Assembly: GCA_006538405.1 (NCBI GenBank)
Contig: BJKQ01000002.1
Location: 2,914,001-2,978,000 of the forward strand
From: Hansfordia pulvinata
Taxonomy: Eukaryota > Ascomycota > Sordariomycetes > Xylariales
Direction: 5' to 3'
Length of the DNA: 64,000 bases
The notes under the pieces were generated by a model. The model ran no database searches and was not told where the DNA came from. It worked only from the letters and a program-made list of their open reading frames with translations. The position numbers and the translations under genes were made by a program. Below, one piece after another: positions 22,656 through 34,802 of this stretch. Within the stretch, counting starts at the first letter, position 1. Every line of letters begins with the position of its first letter.

Positions 22656-25348
22656 GGTTTTGAGAGAGGGAGGGCGAGAGAGAGAGAGAGAGGGGGGGGG
22701 GAGGGGTAAAATGGAGGGGTTGCGCAGCACAGCAAGTGAAGAGGACGACCAGTAAAGTGTTGTGTCTGAGAGTGTGTGGGGTTATGAGATGGGATTCACA
22801 ATATGATAGTCCCTCCTGCCAGTGATGAGATATGAGGGGGAGAAAAATGATACTGAATATTGATAATCACAGTGTCAAGCCGAGACAGCACGGGCTCGGC
22901 TGGGGTGGCTGTGCTCGTACGGAGTAATGTAGTACTTGTAAGGCAAAATTAAGATAGGGGACGAGACGAGGCCAATCGGGTGTTTGTCCCTGAAAGAAGC
23001 AGCAGCAGCAGCAACTGTACGCGCGCACTCGGTAAGTAGAAGGTGGTGAGTTCATCAGTCCGACTGTAGGTAGGGATTATTCTACCTCACTCGTCAGCCC
23101 CCCCCCTAAAAGTACTCACTCGTACGCGTATCTTAGGTATTGGATGATCCGGGTCTCCATCGAATCGATTCGGCCTTGTTGGCCGCCACTTCACTTTGCG
23201 GACCATCTACTACGAGTATGCACGTTCATGTACTCTTTCGTAGATGACCTGGACCCTGTTCGTCCTCACTGTCACCCCTTCATCTCCTGTTTGGCCCCCT
23301 CCTAAAGACAGAGAAGGGGCCAGACACCACGACGCCATTTCATGCGTGAGGACAAGCCACCGGACTGAGGAGCCAACACTGATGATTGACCGCGGTACAG
23401 TCTCGCACGAGGCAGCAAGCGAGCACGGGACACGATGGGCATGAACAAGAGCAACAGGGCACCTCCGTGGCAGGTTAGGTATCTGACTACCTACGTACCT
23501 ACCTAAGGTAGGTAGTACTACGTACTCAGTTGGGATGAAGTGCTCGTGCTGCGCAACTCCGCGCTCCCACAAGCCCGAGCAATGTCCGTGTCATAGCCGG
23601 GCTGAGGGTACTCGTAGTACGTATGATTTGCTGATTATCGATTCCTCGTCGCACATGGACCACTCTCGTCACTCACCAGCACGAGTATCGTATGCGCACC
23701 CGAACTTCGATTACGGGAATACGGATACAGACTAGTAGTTCGGTAGGTAGGTAGGTAAGGTAAGGTAGTTACTGCAGAGTACATCCCGCTTGTCTGCAAA
23801 GTACATCTTGTACTCTACACCTAGCAGAGTGAACGACAAGGATGTTTGGGGCAGGGGGGGCTGACCCTTGACCACCGCTTGGCCCACCGGATGGGCCCGG
23901 CCGGATGTAACCCTTGTCCGGTAATCCTTGCAGTCCCGCCAAGGCCACTCTTCTCTGACCCGTGCCCCTGTTCTGTTCTGCTCATCTCTGCGCTGCTCTC
24001 TTCAGTACTGTACTCGTACCCACCACCACCACCACCCCTTGTCTTTGATCGTCTTTCTCAATGTCCGGCATGATGGGCATTTGCCGTGGCGTCGTGCGTG
24101 GCCCGTGGCTTGCTGGAGACTCGCCTCCGCAACAACGGGGCCGCGCGCCCCACCGTCTGTCGATAATATGAAATCGCGGGGGTGTGGTTGTCGTCGTCGT
24201 CGTCGTGCGTCGTTGCACCCACCTACTCGTACCACTGACTGGTAGGTAGGCAGTGCTTGTTGTCTGTCCCCCGTGCCCCCCGGAAACGGACCCATCTATC
24301 TGCGGGACCGACAATCAGCTCCCAGCTCCCAGCTTCCATCTCCATCGAGCTCGTGCGAGATGGAGAGGCAGAGCGGCGCAAGGCACAGGGCACAGGGCAC
24401 AGGGGGGGCGGAGAGGAGCACAGGAGAAAGAGGAAAGAGCTTGAGTCGAATTAGGATGGCTGATCTGCACAGAGAAGCGGAGCCCCAGACCTGTCCGTAC
24501 GAGTATCTCTTACTCCCGGGCAATGGCCGTGGGGGGGGCCACGGGGCCAAGTCGGGAAGGGGAGGAGAGAGGGGCCCTTTCATCGAGGGTTTCTTGCTCC
24601 AAGCAGGGGGGGGGGGGGGGAAGAAGAGAGGGAGAGAGAGAGGAGAGAGATGGAGAGGGGCGGCGGACAGACTACGAGTATTATAGAGCCGGGGTTGTCG
24701 ATGATTACATGCTGTATACGGACATATACGCCCACATACACACACACACACACATCATACCAGACGAGTACGATGTAGACACACACACTCTCTCTCTGTC
24801 ACACACATACACAACCAACCAACGGTCCGGTCGTCGGTGGCTTGCGGACCATCAGCCGCAGAGTATCATCGGGGCTTTTCTCTTTTCTGCACACCCGTTC
24901 GCACTAACGTACCTGACCTGGCCTTGCTTCTCACCTTACCTTGTCGACCTTTACCCAAGACAGACAGACGCGGCCTGGGCATCCTTTACTTCACCGAGGT
25001 CGTCGCTCTCTTCTCTCACTCTCTCCCTCATACTCCCTCATTTCGATCCATTGGTCGGTCGTTGCTTTGCTTCGCCTGGCCTCGCTTATTACACTCCTTC
25101 CCATCAAAACCCCCATTACCACTTTGTCTGTGTCAGACTTTCGTGGCTCCTGGCTCGCCTTGCCTTGCCTTGCCTTGCCGTCTTACTCTAACCTGGGATA
25201 AGATTTACCTCTTCTTTGCCCCCCTTCTCCCTCCTCGCAGAAGCGAGCAGCAGAGACAGCAGAGACAGCAGCAACAAGGGCGGCCCATCCAGCAGGAAGG
25301 GCGCGTGCGCGCATACACAAAAAAAAGAAGGAAAGAAAGAAGGAAACC
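22656..25348. other. 2.7-kb region between two divergent genes (cyclase and MFS)
   Basis: It holds the promoters of the cyclase gene (-) and the transporter gene (+). It contains a G15 tract (24606-24620), CA and GA runs, the inverted repeat at 23497-23513, and six TACGAGTA/TACTCGTA octamers (23211, 23609, 24011, 24224, 24498, 24673). A run of CCTTG units lies at about 25157-25179 in the transporter leader. No gene was recognised. Confidence 0.6.
23497..23513. repeat. Inverted repeat ACCTACCT-A-AGGTAGGT
   Basis: Perfect 8-bp arms around one A. Related AGGTAGGT strings occur at 19976, 23742, 24241, 41487, 41814, 45263, 45448 and 45953. Confidence 0.8.
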
Positions 25349-27714
25349 ATGGCGGTCCAGACCGGCAACCAGACGAGTCTGTACAACAGGCTCGTCATTG
25401 CCTTTGTGGCCCTCGGTGGCACGGTGCGTTTTTCTTGATGATGTTTCCCTTTTCCGGTTGTTCGTCTTGCCTTGGAAAAAAAAGACTGCTGCGGCTACCC
25501 GTCATCGGTCAATGTGTGTGTCTGTGTGTCTGTCGCCGTCCGTGTACCCTCCCCAAATGCGGACGCGGGGTGAAGGAGGGTTACGTTGAATGTTTTCTTT
25601 TCTTTTTCCGTTTCCAGTCACTACACCCATTATACTCAGCCCTCCCTCTCTCTCCGTCAACCATCGAAGCTGACCCGGGTAAAAAAAAAAAAAAACAGAC
25701 CTACGGCTATGGCGCGTCCATCATCGGCAGCACCATCGGGCAGGCGGGGTGGTACACCTTCTTCGACCTGCCGGCCGAGGGGGAGCCGGGCTACGCGGCC
25801 ATCACGACGCCGGCCATCTCGTCGGCCAACGGGCTCTTCTCCGCGGGCGGCGCCGTCGCCTGCCTGCTCTTCATGCTGACCGGCGACTACCTCGGCCGCC
25901 TGCGCAACATCCAGCTCGGCTGCGCCCTCGGCATCCTCGGCGGCGCGCTGCAGGCCGGCGCCCAGAACCTGCCGTACGTGTTTTTTTTTTTTTTTTTTTC
26001 CCTCAATCGCTCGTCTATCTCGCTCCCTCGCTCCCTACATCTCCGGTCTTCTCTCACCACCATTCATCATGGTTCTGGATATGACTTGTCGTCAACCGGG
26101 CCCAGTCAAGTCGGACATGTATCAGAGAAGAAGAAGAGGAAGAAGAAGAAGAAGAGGAAGAAGAAGAAGAAGAAAACTGACATGACGCGAAACGACAAAC
26201 AGCATGTTCCAGGCCGGCCGGTGGATCATGGGCATGTGCGTCGGCCTCATGGCGACGGTGACGCCCATGTACCTGTCCGAGATGTCCTCGCCCAAGGCCC
26301 GCGGCTGGCTCGTGGGCCACCACGCCATCTTCCTCGTCTTCGGCTACATGCTGTCCTCCTGGATCGGCTTCGCCATGTACTTCGCCGAGAACCCCGAGTT
26401 CGGCTGGCGCTTCCCTCTGGCCTTCCAGGCCTTCCCCCTCTTGTCCTGCTCGTCGGCTCCTGGTGGGTCCCCCGCTCCCGCGCTGGCTCATGTCCAAGGG
26501 CCTCAACGAGGAGGCCTGGGGGGTGCTGCGGCGCCTGCGGCAGTCGCCGCACGACGCGGGCGACCTCGTCGCCAAGGAGGAGTACTACCAGATCGAGAAG
26601 CAGCTGGCGCTCGACCGCGAGAAGCTGGCGGCGTACGGCGGCAGCCCCTGGAGGGCCATCATGCAGAAGAAGAGCTACCGCAAGCGCATGGTGATTGGGT
26701 TCCTGACGCAGTGGGGATCCGAGTTTGGCGGGCCTCTGATTATCGTGAGTTTTTTTTTTTTTTTTTCATGGACCGTCGTGTCTTTTTCTCTTTCCCACAC
26801 AGCAGCAACAAAGACCTGACTGACCCCTTCCTCGTCCAAAACAATAGAACAACTACCAGGTCATCCTCTACACCAGCCTGGGCCAGACGGGCTACATGCC
26901 GCTGCTGCTGGCGGCGGTGTGGCTGACGACGGCGGGGCTGATCTACAACCCGCTGGGCGCGTGGCTGCACGACAAGGTCAACTCGCGCAGGGGCATGTAC
27001 ATGACGGGCTTTGCGGGCATCGTGGTGACGACGTCGGTCATGGCGGCCATGATTGCGCGCTACGCGGGGACCGACAACGAGGCCGGCAACGCCATCGGCG
27101 TCCTCTTCATGTTCCTCTACCTCGCGATGCAGGGCACCTGCTGCAACACCACCATGTACCTGTACATCTCCGAGATCTTCCCGACCGAGATCCGCTCCAT
27201 CGGCATGGCCTTTTCGCTGTTTGGCCAGTTTTCTGGTGAGTCGTTCTTTCTTCCTTTCTTTCTTGCCTCCTCCTTCTCTTTCTACTGTTCTCCGTCCCGG
27301 TAGGAACCGTAAACAAACCACTGTGGTACGTACCAAATCTCTGACCCGTAACTAAACTCCCGTCTGCCAACAGCCACGATCCTCCTCCTCGAGACGGCGC
27401 CGCTGGGCTTCAACGAGGTGCAGTGGAAGTACTTCCTGGTCGTCATCTGCTGGAGCGCCTTCTTCATCCCCGTCATCTACTTCTTCTGGCCCGAGACCGC
27501 GGGGCTGTCCCTCGAGGAGATCGGCAAGCAGTTCGGCGACGAGGTCGCCGTCCACCTCAACGACGCCCCCGCCGACGAGAAGGCCGCCCTCGACGGCAAG
27601 CTGGCCGCGCGCGAGAGCGGCAGCGGCGAGGGCGCCGACAGCCCCAGCCCCCCGTCGGCGCCGCACAAGGACTCGACTGCCGCGCCGTCGAGCACCACCG
27701 CCGGCTCTACTTGA
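25349..27714 (+). CDS. MFS transporter of the sugar porter family, two -1 frameshifts in exon 3
   Basis: Exons 25349-25423, 25699-25973, 26203-26744, 26848-27235 and 27374-27714 give 540 aa once two bases are restored. Sugar-porter signatures appear in order: GDYLGRLRNIQLG between helices 2 and 3; GRWIMGMCVGLMATVTPMYL with SEMSSPKARG; PRSPRWLMSKG before the central loop; NNYQVILYTSLGQTG; YLYISEIFPTEIRSIGMAFS; and PETAGLSLEEIG at the end of helix 12. It should be a 12-helix plasma-membrane protein importing a sugar or related polyol or acid; specificity cannot be read. The frame breaks after QAFP near 26440 (CTCTTG where CTCCTTG restores it) and near 26472 (TCCCGCG, one C short in the PRSPRW motif). 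Reading is clean otherwise, so error is likelier than loss. The acidic Ser/Pro tail is cytosolic. Confidence 0.9.
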
Positions 27715-29457
27715 TCGAGGCTATGGAGAGAAGGAGAAGAAGAAGAAGAAGAAGAAGAAGGAGAGATGATGGGGGCCCCAACCCACCTGGCCTGAGGTGG
27801 GCTTCGCAATTGGTTTGTGCGTGTGTGTATGTGTCGGAATAAAACAAGGCTAGGGTAGGGGAATCCTGTGGCCTGCCTGGGCGCCGTGAAGCCGACACGA
27901 ACATGTCCGGCGCTTCTTTCTTTTTTCTTCTTTTTTTCTTCTCCTCTAGCATTTCCAGGCTGTCTTTCATTGAGTTACATGTGAGGAGCTTGTTACTCTC
28001 CCGGCAAGATCCCCGCACCGAAAAAAAAAAGCGTGCCGTTTTATCTGTACATCACTCTCTTTCACCATCACATATCTTCTTTCGCGTTCCCCTCTGCCCG
28101 CCAGGGCCACACGGCAACAACAAGCGTGGAGGGGACTGGGCACAATGGGCAAGCCAAAAAAAAAAGAAACGAAAGGGACACATTAGATTGCATGAGAGCC
28201 CTTCTCCCATCATTTTTATTACTACCTATATTTTTATTAATTCTTAAAGCCCTCTCTGCACAGGTCAACAGCAGCAGCAGCCGCAGCAAGTAGCCATGCC
28301 CGAGTGTCCGTCCCTACTACTGCGTAAACGTGTGACGAATGACACCACCAGACGAGAAAACGACGTCGCATCCCGTCGGCGGGACGGGTGGGAATCTTAT
28401 TATGGGGCCCCGCCAACGCCAGCGCCACGCCACTGTCAACGGCCCACGGTGAACCGGACCACGGTCCAACAGCCGAGACACCACGCGAGACAAAAGACGG
28501 GCAGACGAACGGGCCGTGCGAGTGGCCGTACGTAAGTGCTCGCACGTACCGCCGTGTCAGACGGGTGAGTGGCAGGCAATGAATGTATGGGGTACCTACG
28601 CGTACACCTTACCACTTATTATTACTAAGGTCAGGCATCAACGTGGGAGTAGGAGTAGGCGGCAGGGCAGGGTATCCGTAAATAATGGTACCACGGTACG
28701 CACGGCAAGGTAAGGTAGCATCGCGAGCAGCTTTACCCGCTGTCCGTCATCCATCTCCCGTCATCAGAGTCTCCCCGCCACCACCCACTACCGTTAGGTA
28801 CTCGTACCGCTCTTCTCCACCATGGGCTTACAATTATCGAACTACTTTCATTACCTACCATGCCCCCCCCCCCGTGCCCCCGTTATTTATCGTGTACCTG
28901 AAACCGGGCCGGAGACCGGGCCGGAGACGGGCGCAATCTCCAAGTAAGCAAGCAAGCAAGCAGGCAAACTACGCGACCAACATTCAGCAACTACCCTGCC
29001 TTCGTTCGGTGATTTCCATGTGCATCGCAGAATCATGCCGTGCCATTTTCACAGTTTCAACCGAACGGAGGGGCCGCTTCTCGTTCGCCTCGCCTTCAGC
29101 TTGCCTTGTGGCCACTTTACGTCCCGTGCTTCACCCGATATTTGGGTACTCAAGCTCTATACAAGACGGCGTACCAAGGCCGTGCAGTGCGAGCTGTAAG
29201 CTATTTACAGTAGGTACAGGGAGTGTCGGCTTGGTGATGATTACCACTTGAGACGAGTACGCCGCGTTCACGGACAGGATTCACAAATCGATACGCCCAC
29301 TCTGAAGGTTCGCATTCATAACAGGCGCCAATAATAGAATTTCAAGTTCCTATTTGTCCATTTTGTTTTATTCTCCTTGTCTTTTTTTTCTTCTTCTTTT
29401 TCAACATCTACCCGTACGGGTCGAGAGTAGAGTAGATAGATGAATAAAAAATCCCAA
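27715..29457. other. 1.7-kb intergenic region between convergent genes
   Basis: It holds the 3' ends of the MFS gene (+) and the dehydrogenase gene (-). A GAA-rich run lies at 27727-27765, a C11 run near 28864, and one octamer at 28799. No gene was recognised. Confidence 0.6.
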
Positions 29458-30512
29458 TCATATAGCCCTGCCCCCGTCGACGTCGAGGTTGACGCCGGTG
29501 ACAAAGGACGCGTCGGCGCTGGCCAGGAAGACGGCGGCGCGCGTGACGTCGCGGATCTCGCCCATGCGGCCCAGCGGCACGCCGGCCAGCGCCCTGCGCA
29601 CGTCGGGCGTGATCTCGCGGCCGATGAAGGTCGGCAGCAGGCCCGTCATGGTGGCCAGCGGGCAGATCGAGTTGACCCGGATCCCGTGCGGGCCGTACTC
29701 GGCTGCCAGGCCCATCGTGGCCTTTTTGGGGGGTCAAACCCCGTTCGTCAGCTCTGGATGGCAGAGTGGAAGATGGAGAAGGATAGAAGGGGGCAGGAAA
29801 GGGGGGGGGGGGGGGGGGGGGGCTTTTTACATTGCATATGGCCGCCTTGGAGGCGTTGTACCACACCAGCCCCGGCCGCGGGCGGTGCGCTCCGACCGAG
29901 GCGATGTTGATGATGGCGTAGCCCTCTCCATCACCATCGTCGTCGCCGTCACCGCCACCCTGGCCCTCCTCGGCAGAGGCAGAAGAAGCGGCCTGCTTCT
30001 GCTGCTTCTGCTGCTGCCGCTGCTTCATGGCCTGGACGTTGAAGGCGTTGCTGCCGAGGAAGACGCTCCTGACGTTGACGCTCATGACGCGGTCGAACTC
30101 GTCCTCGGAGACCTCGTGCGTGCTCTTGTTGGCGTAGCTGGTCCCCGCGTTGTTGACGAGGACGTCGACGCGCCCCCACAGCTCGACGGCCCGGGCCACG
30201 GCGGCGTCCCAGTCGGCCCGCCGCGTCACGTCGAGGGCCTGGAAGCGGAGGCGGCGGCCCTCGGAGGCCTCGGAGGCCTCGGAGGCGGCGGCGGCAACCC
30301 GCTCGCCCGCCTCGGCGTTGATGTCGCACACCAGCACCCGGGCGCCCTCCTCGGCGAAGTGCTTGGCGATGCCCTCGCCAAAGCCCGACGCGGCGCCTGT
30401 GGGAGGGGTGTGTGTGTAAGTCAGTTGATCCTTTCGAATGAGGGGGGGGGGGGGGGGGGTAGGTGTGCAGCTCACCTGTCACGATGGCGACCTTGTTATC
30501 AAGACGCCCCAT
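29458..30512 (-). CDS. Short-chain dehydrogenase/reductase (SDR)
   Basis: Exons 30476-30512, 29831-30396 and 29458-29721 on the minus strand give 288 aa. The cofactor motif is split by intron 1: NKVAIVTG joins GAASGFGEGIAKHFAEEG. NNAG is near residue 90. The catalytic Ser is in IINIASVG (about 179), with Tyr and Lys in WYNASKAA (about 192 and 196). The C-terminal GVNLDVDGG is standard. Asp in VLVCDIN after strand 2 suggests NAD rather than NADP. The enzyme would oxidise an alcohol or reduce a ketone in the cytosol. Between FNVQAMKQR and YAIINIAS lies an insertion of about 35 residues, first Gln/Lys, then Ser/Ala, then Gly/Asp, not typical of the fold. Both introns contain long C tracts on the sense strand. 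Confidence 0.9.
29801..29822 (+). repeat. G22 homopolymer in SDR intron 2
   Basis: It reads as C22 on the sense strand, about ten bases after the GTAAAAAGCC donor. The 109-base intron is otherwise short. Confidence 0.9.
30442..30459 (+). repeat. G18 homopolymer in SDR intron 1
   Basis: It reads as C18 on the sense strand in a 79-base intron, between donor and acceptor. Confidence 0.9.
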
Positions 30513-31353
30513 GATGTATTAGTAGTGATTATTGATGATGATGTTGCTGTTGTTGATGATGATGATGACGACGACGACGGTGGTGGTGGAGTGGTGTGAT
30601 GGGATGTTGGAGGGGTCGCTGTCGCTACAGTCCCGCGCGAGTACACCTGACAGCGCTCTCACACAGGTCTCATCTCGAGAAATCAGTCAGTCAGCATAGG
30701 GCCTGCAGATACTCGTAAGCACTCTTAACTCTCATTGCACACCGTGTACACAGACGACAGCGGATCTCCCGATCCCCTCACTCGCCCCCCCCCCCCTCCG
30801 GTCAGGTCAGGTCCCCGTTCCGTGGAAGAGAGGAGCCGTGGAGCCCCAGAATGATGCCCCGCCCTCTCATCGGTCAGAACTCCAATCCCACTATCCTTCA
30901 GGTCGGCCTCGCGGAGGCAGAGCGCGCCAAAGGGGAAGCACAGGTGCACCAGCGAGGTGGGACAGGCACATTGGATCCATCAAATGGTAACATGGAGGGT
31001 ACTCGTACTGTCCGATGTATCTTCTTGCCTTGTGTACTCGCATGTACCTGGCTGACACCTTGCTGGCAGACAACCCTTGTCATCATCGGTCAGGGGATCC
31101 CCCGGCCGCCGTTCTTCGGCAAGCCAGGGTTGACATCGTGGATCCTGTCTGTCCTCGTACGAGTACTTGTTGTACTTGATGACAGTGTGCCGTGGGTCGT
31201 CCGGCAAGAGAGAATCCCGAGTACGAGTTATCGTCTGCGTCTGCGTCTGCACCTGCGATCAGGGACCAGGGTTGTTTCCCGATGTCCCGCTTTCGATGCT
31301 ACTGCAGAAAGGGGGGGGAATACTTGTAGAGGACGGGCCCCATCACCCTTCTT

Positions 31354-31385
<32 letters not shown>
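31354..31385 (+). repeat. (CAG)10 microsatellite
   Basis: Trinucleotide run outside any supported gene. Confidence 0.85.
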
Positions 31386-31386
<1 letters not shown>

Positions 31387-31708
31387 TAGATCGCGTGTTG
31401 AGGCCTGGCCCTGGTTCATCACGGTGGGTGGATTGAAGATCATCACCCTTCCCGCGGGACGCTTTGCGTACCCGAGCCCGCTAATCATGAGTAGTCTGCC
31501 TTCTTAGCTTCGACTTTCTCTCCATCTCATCACGCCTCTCCCTTTCTCTCTTTCTCTCTTTCTCCACAAGTTCGCGAACCGAGCCGGGGGCCCCTCCTCC
31601 CTCCATCATCGACTGCCACTGAGGAGCAGCGATCAACCCGGCTTCACCCACGCGTCGTGGTTGCCTTTGTCCCTCTTTTTCTTTTTTTACTTCGGGTGAC
31701 GTGCAACG

Positions 31709-31709
<1 letters not shown>

Positions 31710-31752
<43 letters not shown>
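31710..31752 (+). repeat. (TC)21 microsatellite
   Basis: Nearly perfect TC run in intergenic DNA. Confidence 0.85.
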
Positions 31753-31754
<2 letters not shown>

Positions 31755-32808
31755 CGAAACCCTTCCTCCAATCGGGCAACTCGCGCCGTAACCTCGCTTC
31801 ACCGCAAAGACATACAGACGGGGAAATCCCGACCTTAACTATTTCGCACTTGGCCCGACTTGGCTGTATGAGCACTAATCAGTCTGAGTTCCTGGAGCCT
31901 GGAGCGTGCGAGATGAGGAGAAGAGTAAGCAGGCCATCGCGTCACAGGCGGGCGGCCCCGTCTCTCTTGTTCACAACCCTGAACCGGCCACAATACTCGT
32001 ACCTGCAGGCCGGCGCTTTTTTTTTTTTTTTTTTCGGGGAGTGTCTCCTCATTACCATTTTCTTGTCTGCAATACTCTCGTTTCTCTGCCGAATCTGCCT
32101 GACTCTTTTATCATTCTAATGCCTCGGGGCCCTGCAGGGACCCCTGAGCAAAAGACGCGTGGAAACCGGTGCACCGGCGGCCGCACGCACTGAGACTCAC
32201 CCCACCACCACCACCCCAAAAGAGACATGAACTCACGCCGTCCCGTCCCATGGGTATACCCTGGAGAGGTACCTGTAGCAGAAACCCCATAGACAAGCGT
32301 GACAAGCCCATCAATCCCCATCCGTAGTCTCTCTTGGCGACGACCACGAGCAAGGAAAAGGGCGTGGCTGGCGCGCACATGCCGTGGTGTTCCCACTCGC
32401 CCACATCCCGCAAGAGCCACCTCGTGGTCTGGACAGCGCGCCGTCTGTGCTCTATTTAGCCGGGCGGCTTTTAGTCCCCTCCCCTCCCCCTAGAGAGAAT
32501 GCGCAAGAGCCAAGACTTGTGATCATCAGTGAGGCTGGTATCTCCAGAGACGTACGGAGTACGGAGTATGGAGGGTGGGGGGAGGCGGCGGGCAATCGGT
32601 CCCCGTTCTGCTGCAGCAATAGGAGAGTCTCCTGCAGTCAATAGAGACAACCGATAGCGCCGCCCCGGCGATCGCATCGTGAGTTTCCCATGCTGCTCCT
32701 TTTTCAACCTCCCCCCCACGCCCAGGCTTCGTTCATCGTGGAATCGCGCCCGGCCGCCCGACTGCTTCTGCTGCTGCTGGGAAGAGATCCTAGTGGGGGG
32801 CCCCCAAT

Positions 32809-32831
32809 CCCCCCCCCCCCCCCCCCCCCCC
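32809..32831 (+). repeat. C23 homopolymer
   Basis: Uninterrupted; preceded within 20 bases by G6C5. Confidence 0.9.
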
Positions 32832-33051
32832 GTCGTGCAGTTCAAGTGTTCAGCCTTAATAGAAGGGGGGAAAGGGATCGGGGAACCCAAGCGTTGCTGC
32901 TGCCCCCCGGTTAATATGCACGCACCCACGCGCGCGCAACGTACAAGCAGGAGAATGCGGTCGATCGTTCGCGCAATACCGTCTATGCCTCTTATGCCAT
33001 GGCTGAAAAAGCCTGCCCCAATCCAATACTCGCCGATGGCTTCCTTAGTTA

Positions 33052-33974
33052 TTAGGTATGTTGTGGACTGCCTCGGTCCCTCTGCGGCAGAGCAGGTGCA
33101 GAGTGATTGAGATGGATGTGTGCAGCGGCACTCTGCGAGACTTCATCTTCGACTTGAAACGAGTTGCCCAGGCGCTGCAGTTTATAGGCCCGAACCCGTG
33201 GTGCTTGCTGATGAGAAGAATATAGCGCCGCCGCGTCGGCATTGTCTTCTCTGGTCATTCTTGTCCTCCCGCGCGCCTCTCGTTTCACCCGGTCGAAGGA
33301 CAGGAGAACGTACGGAAGACTGTAGAGAGAAACGCAGAAGAGGGCCGAAAATGTGTAGACGACGAGTATGCCCAGTGGCTCCGCCGCTTCCATACGAGGG
33401 TATCAGGTTCTCGCTGTAGAGACAGCCGACATAGATGCCGAGACCAACTATCAGAGCAATTCAGCGAGACAGTCAACAAACTGCGAGGCATCGATAACAC
33501 AATGGCCGATAAAAGTCGACACCGCCCGCTCCGGGGGGCTGCTCCCGTCCGTCTCGGCGTCGGTGTCTTCCACCTCCGCCCCCGGTCTGGTGAGCCATTC
33601 CTTGAAGCTGTCGACACCAACGAAGCTGGTCACAGCCTGCTGGGCGACGAAGGAGACGCAGACCGAGAACAGGCTGACGACCGGGCTCATCATGATCGCT
33701 GCTGCGGCCGATGGACTGTCCAAGTTCCCACGCACCTTCGTCGCCTGTGATGATCACTCGGTACTGCTTCGAAGCCTTGACGGCGTTCTGGAGGAAATCC
33801 AGCGCCATGGCAACAAAGACCCCCCCCCCCCCCCCCCCCCCCTGGTATCTTTGCACTTCAAATAGCAGTGCCCCGTAGTCGGTAAGAGATCTCGATGTCA
33901 GCGTGACCGTTGTAGCGATGATACCCCACGCGAGGGCAGCCAACTCAGGATATCTTGATACCGTGGTGTCCATT
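33052..33974 (-). pseudogene. Broken membrane-protein gene (several open fragments in different frames)
   Basis: Read on the minus strand, consecutive fragments look like real protein: MDTTVSRYPELAALAWGII with a hydrophobic stretch, FVAMALDFLQNAVKASKQYR after a C23/G23 tract, MMSPVVSLFSVCVSFVAQQA, VSTFIGHCVIDASQFVDCL, GLGIYVGCLYSENLIPS, and GILVVYTFSALFCVSLYSLP. They lie in three frames. One junction (GATAG before TTGGTCTCG) could be an intron acceptor; the others cannot be closed by obvious introns. At least four hydrophobic helices are present. The family is not recognised. It could be an intact gene whose introns I cannot place, a gene damaged by indel errors, or a decaying gene. Confidence 0.35.
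33820..33842 (+). repeat. C23 homopolymer
   Basis: It lies inside the broken membrane-protein locus, between two fragments that share a frame across it (as a poly-Gly stretch on the minus strand). Confidence 0.9.
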
Positions 33975-34363
33975 GTGAGAGAGAGAGGACTGCAAATAGA
34001 GGTCAGAGTGGGAACACCAGTGTCACAAGGTGCAGAGATGAATTTCGAGGCCACGATGCTCCCAGCCTGACAGCTATGTCCGTGAGGGGGCGTGTGGTGG
34101 TCGCTCATGATTGGCCCTGTGCCTGCCAATCCCGCACTTTGAAGCTGTATCCTCGACAGGGCAGCTTCATACGGACTGCAGTAAAAGTAAGTAGAGGTAG
34201 TTTCCTCGTGCAAGGCTGGGAAGGGAGGGGGAGGCATAGACCTGAGGTAGGATCGCAGAGAGTCAAGGTGCTGACAGACAGATCGGCTGGTTCACGCGTG
34301 TCATCAGGAGAAACCAGAAACCCGCATTCCATAACACTCAGCGCTCAACACCGACCCCGTTAG

Positions 34364-34620
34364 TCACTCGACACCAACTCCAGACCTACCGAGAGCCCCT
34401 GGCAGGCTGGTACCTAACCTAGCCATGAACGAGATGTCGTGCTCAAGCATCGCGTATATTCCGAAAGCTACAATACCTAACGCTCGAGAAAAAGGGGCGG
34501 TCCAAAGCTCGCTCCAAGCGGCGGGAGACGGCACCACTACCACAGCAAAGCACATTCCCAGAACTCCCGAGTCGGCAACCAGTGACCTGGAAAACCCTGA
34601 ACAAACAAGTATGGTTCGCT
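34364..34620 (-). pseudogene. Hydrophobic protein fragment, possibly the end of an acyltransferase-3-like protein
   Basis: The minus strand reads VLGMCFAVVVVPSPAAWSEL followed by a second hydrophobic block, RALGIVAFGIYAMLEHDISF. A helix, a short loop and xxLGxxxxGIYxxxxH resembles the last helices of fungal acyltransferase-3 proteins, but the match is from memory and weak. No start codon or intron structure can be given. It may belong with the fragments at 33.0-34.0 kb. Confidence 0.22.
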
Positions 34621-34757
34621 GAGGAGAGGGATCTCTCTATCCCGTCAAGCCGTCAGGTCACACCCACCCGACGACTGACTCCCTGCCTTTCGCCCGGAAG
34701 CTCCTCGAGAGAGACCGCTGCTCTCGCCACCCACCCTGACTCAAGAGAAACTCACGA

Positions 34758-34777
34758 CCCCCCCCCCCCCCCCCCCC
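34758..34777 (+). repeat. C20 homopolymer just after the DUF4211 gene
   Basis: It starts 26 bases past the stop codon of the minus-strand gene, so it lies in its 3' UTR as a G20 run. Confidence 0.9.
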
Positions 34778-34802
34778 TCCCCCCTTCTCTCTCTCTCTCC
34801 CT

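Larger units (their letters stand above)
30513..33051. other. 2.5-kb intergenic region upstream of the SDR gene
   Basis: No gene was recognised. It holds a C13 run (30785-30797), a (CAG)10 run, a (TC)21 run, a C23 tract (32809-32831) and four octamers (30710, 31000, 31158, 31994). A 218-residue frame at 30851-31507 is low-complexity. Confidence 0.6.
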
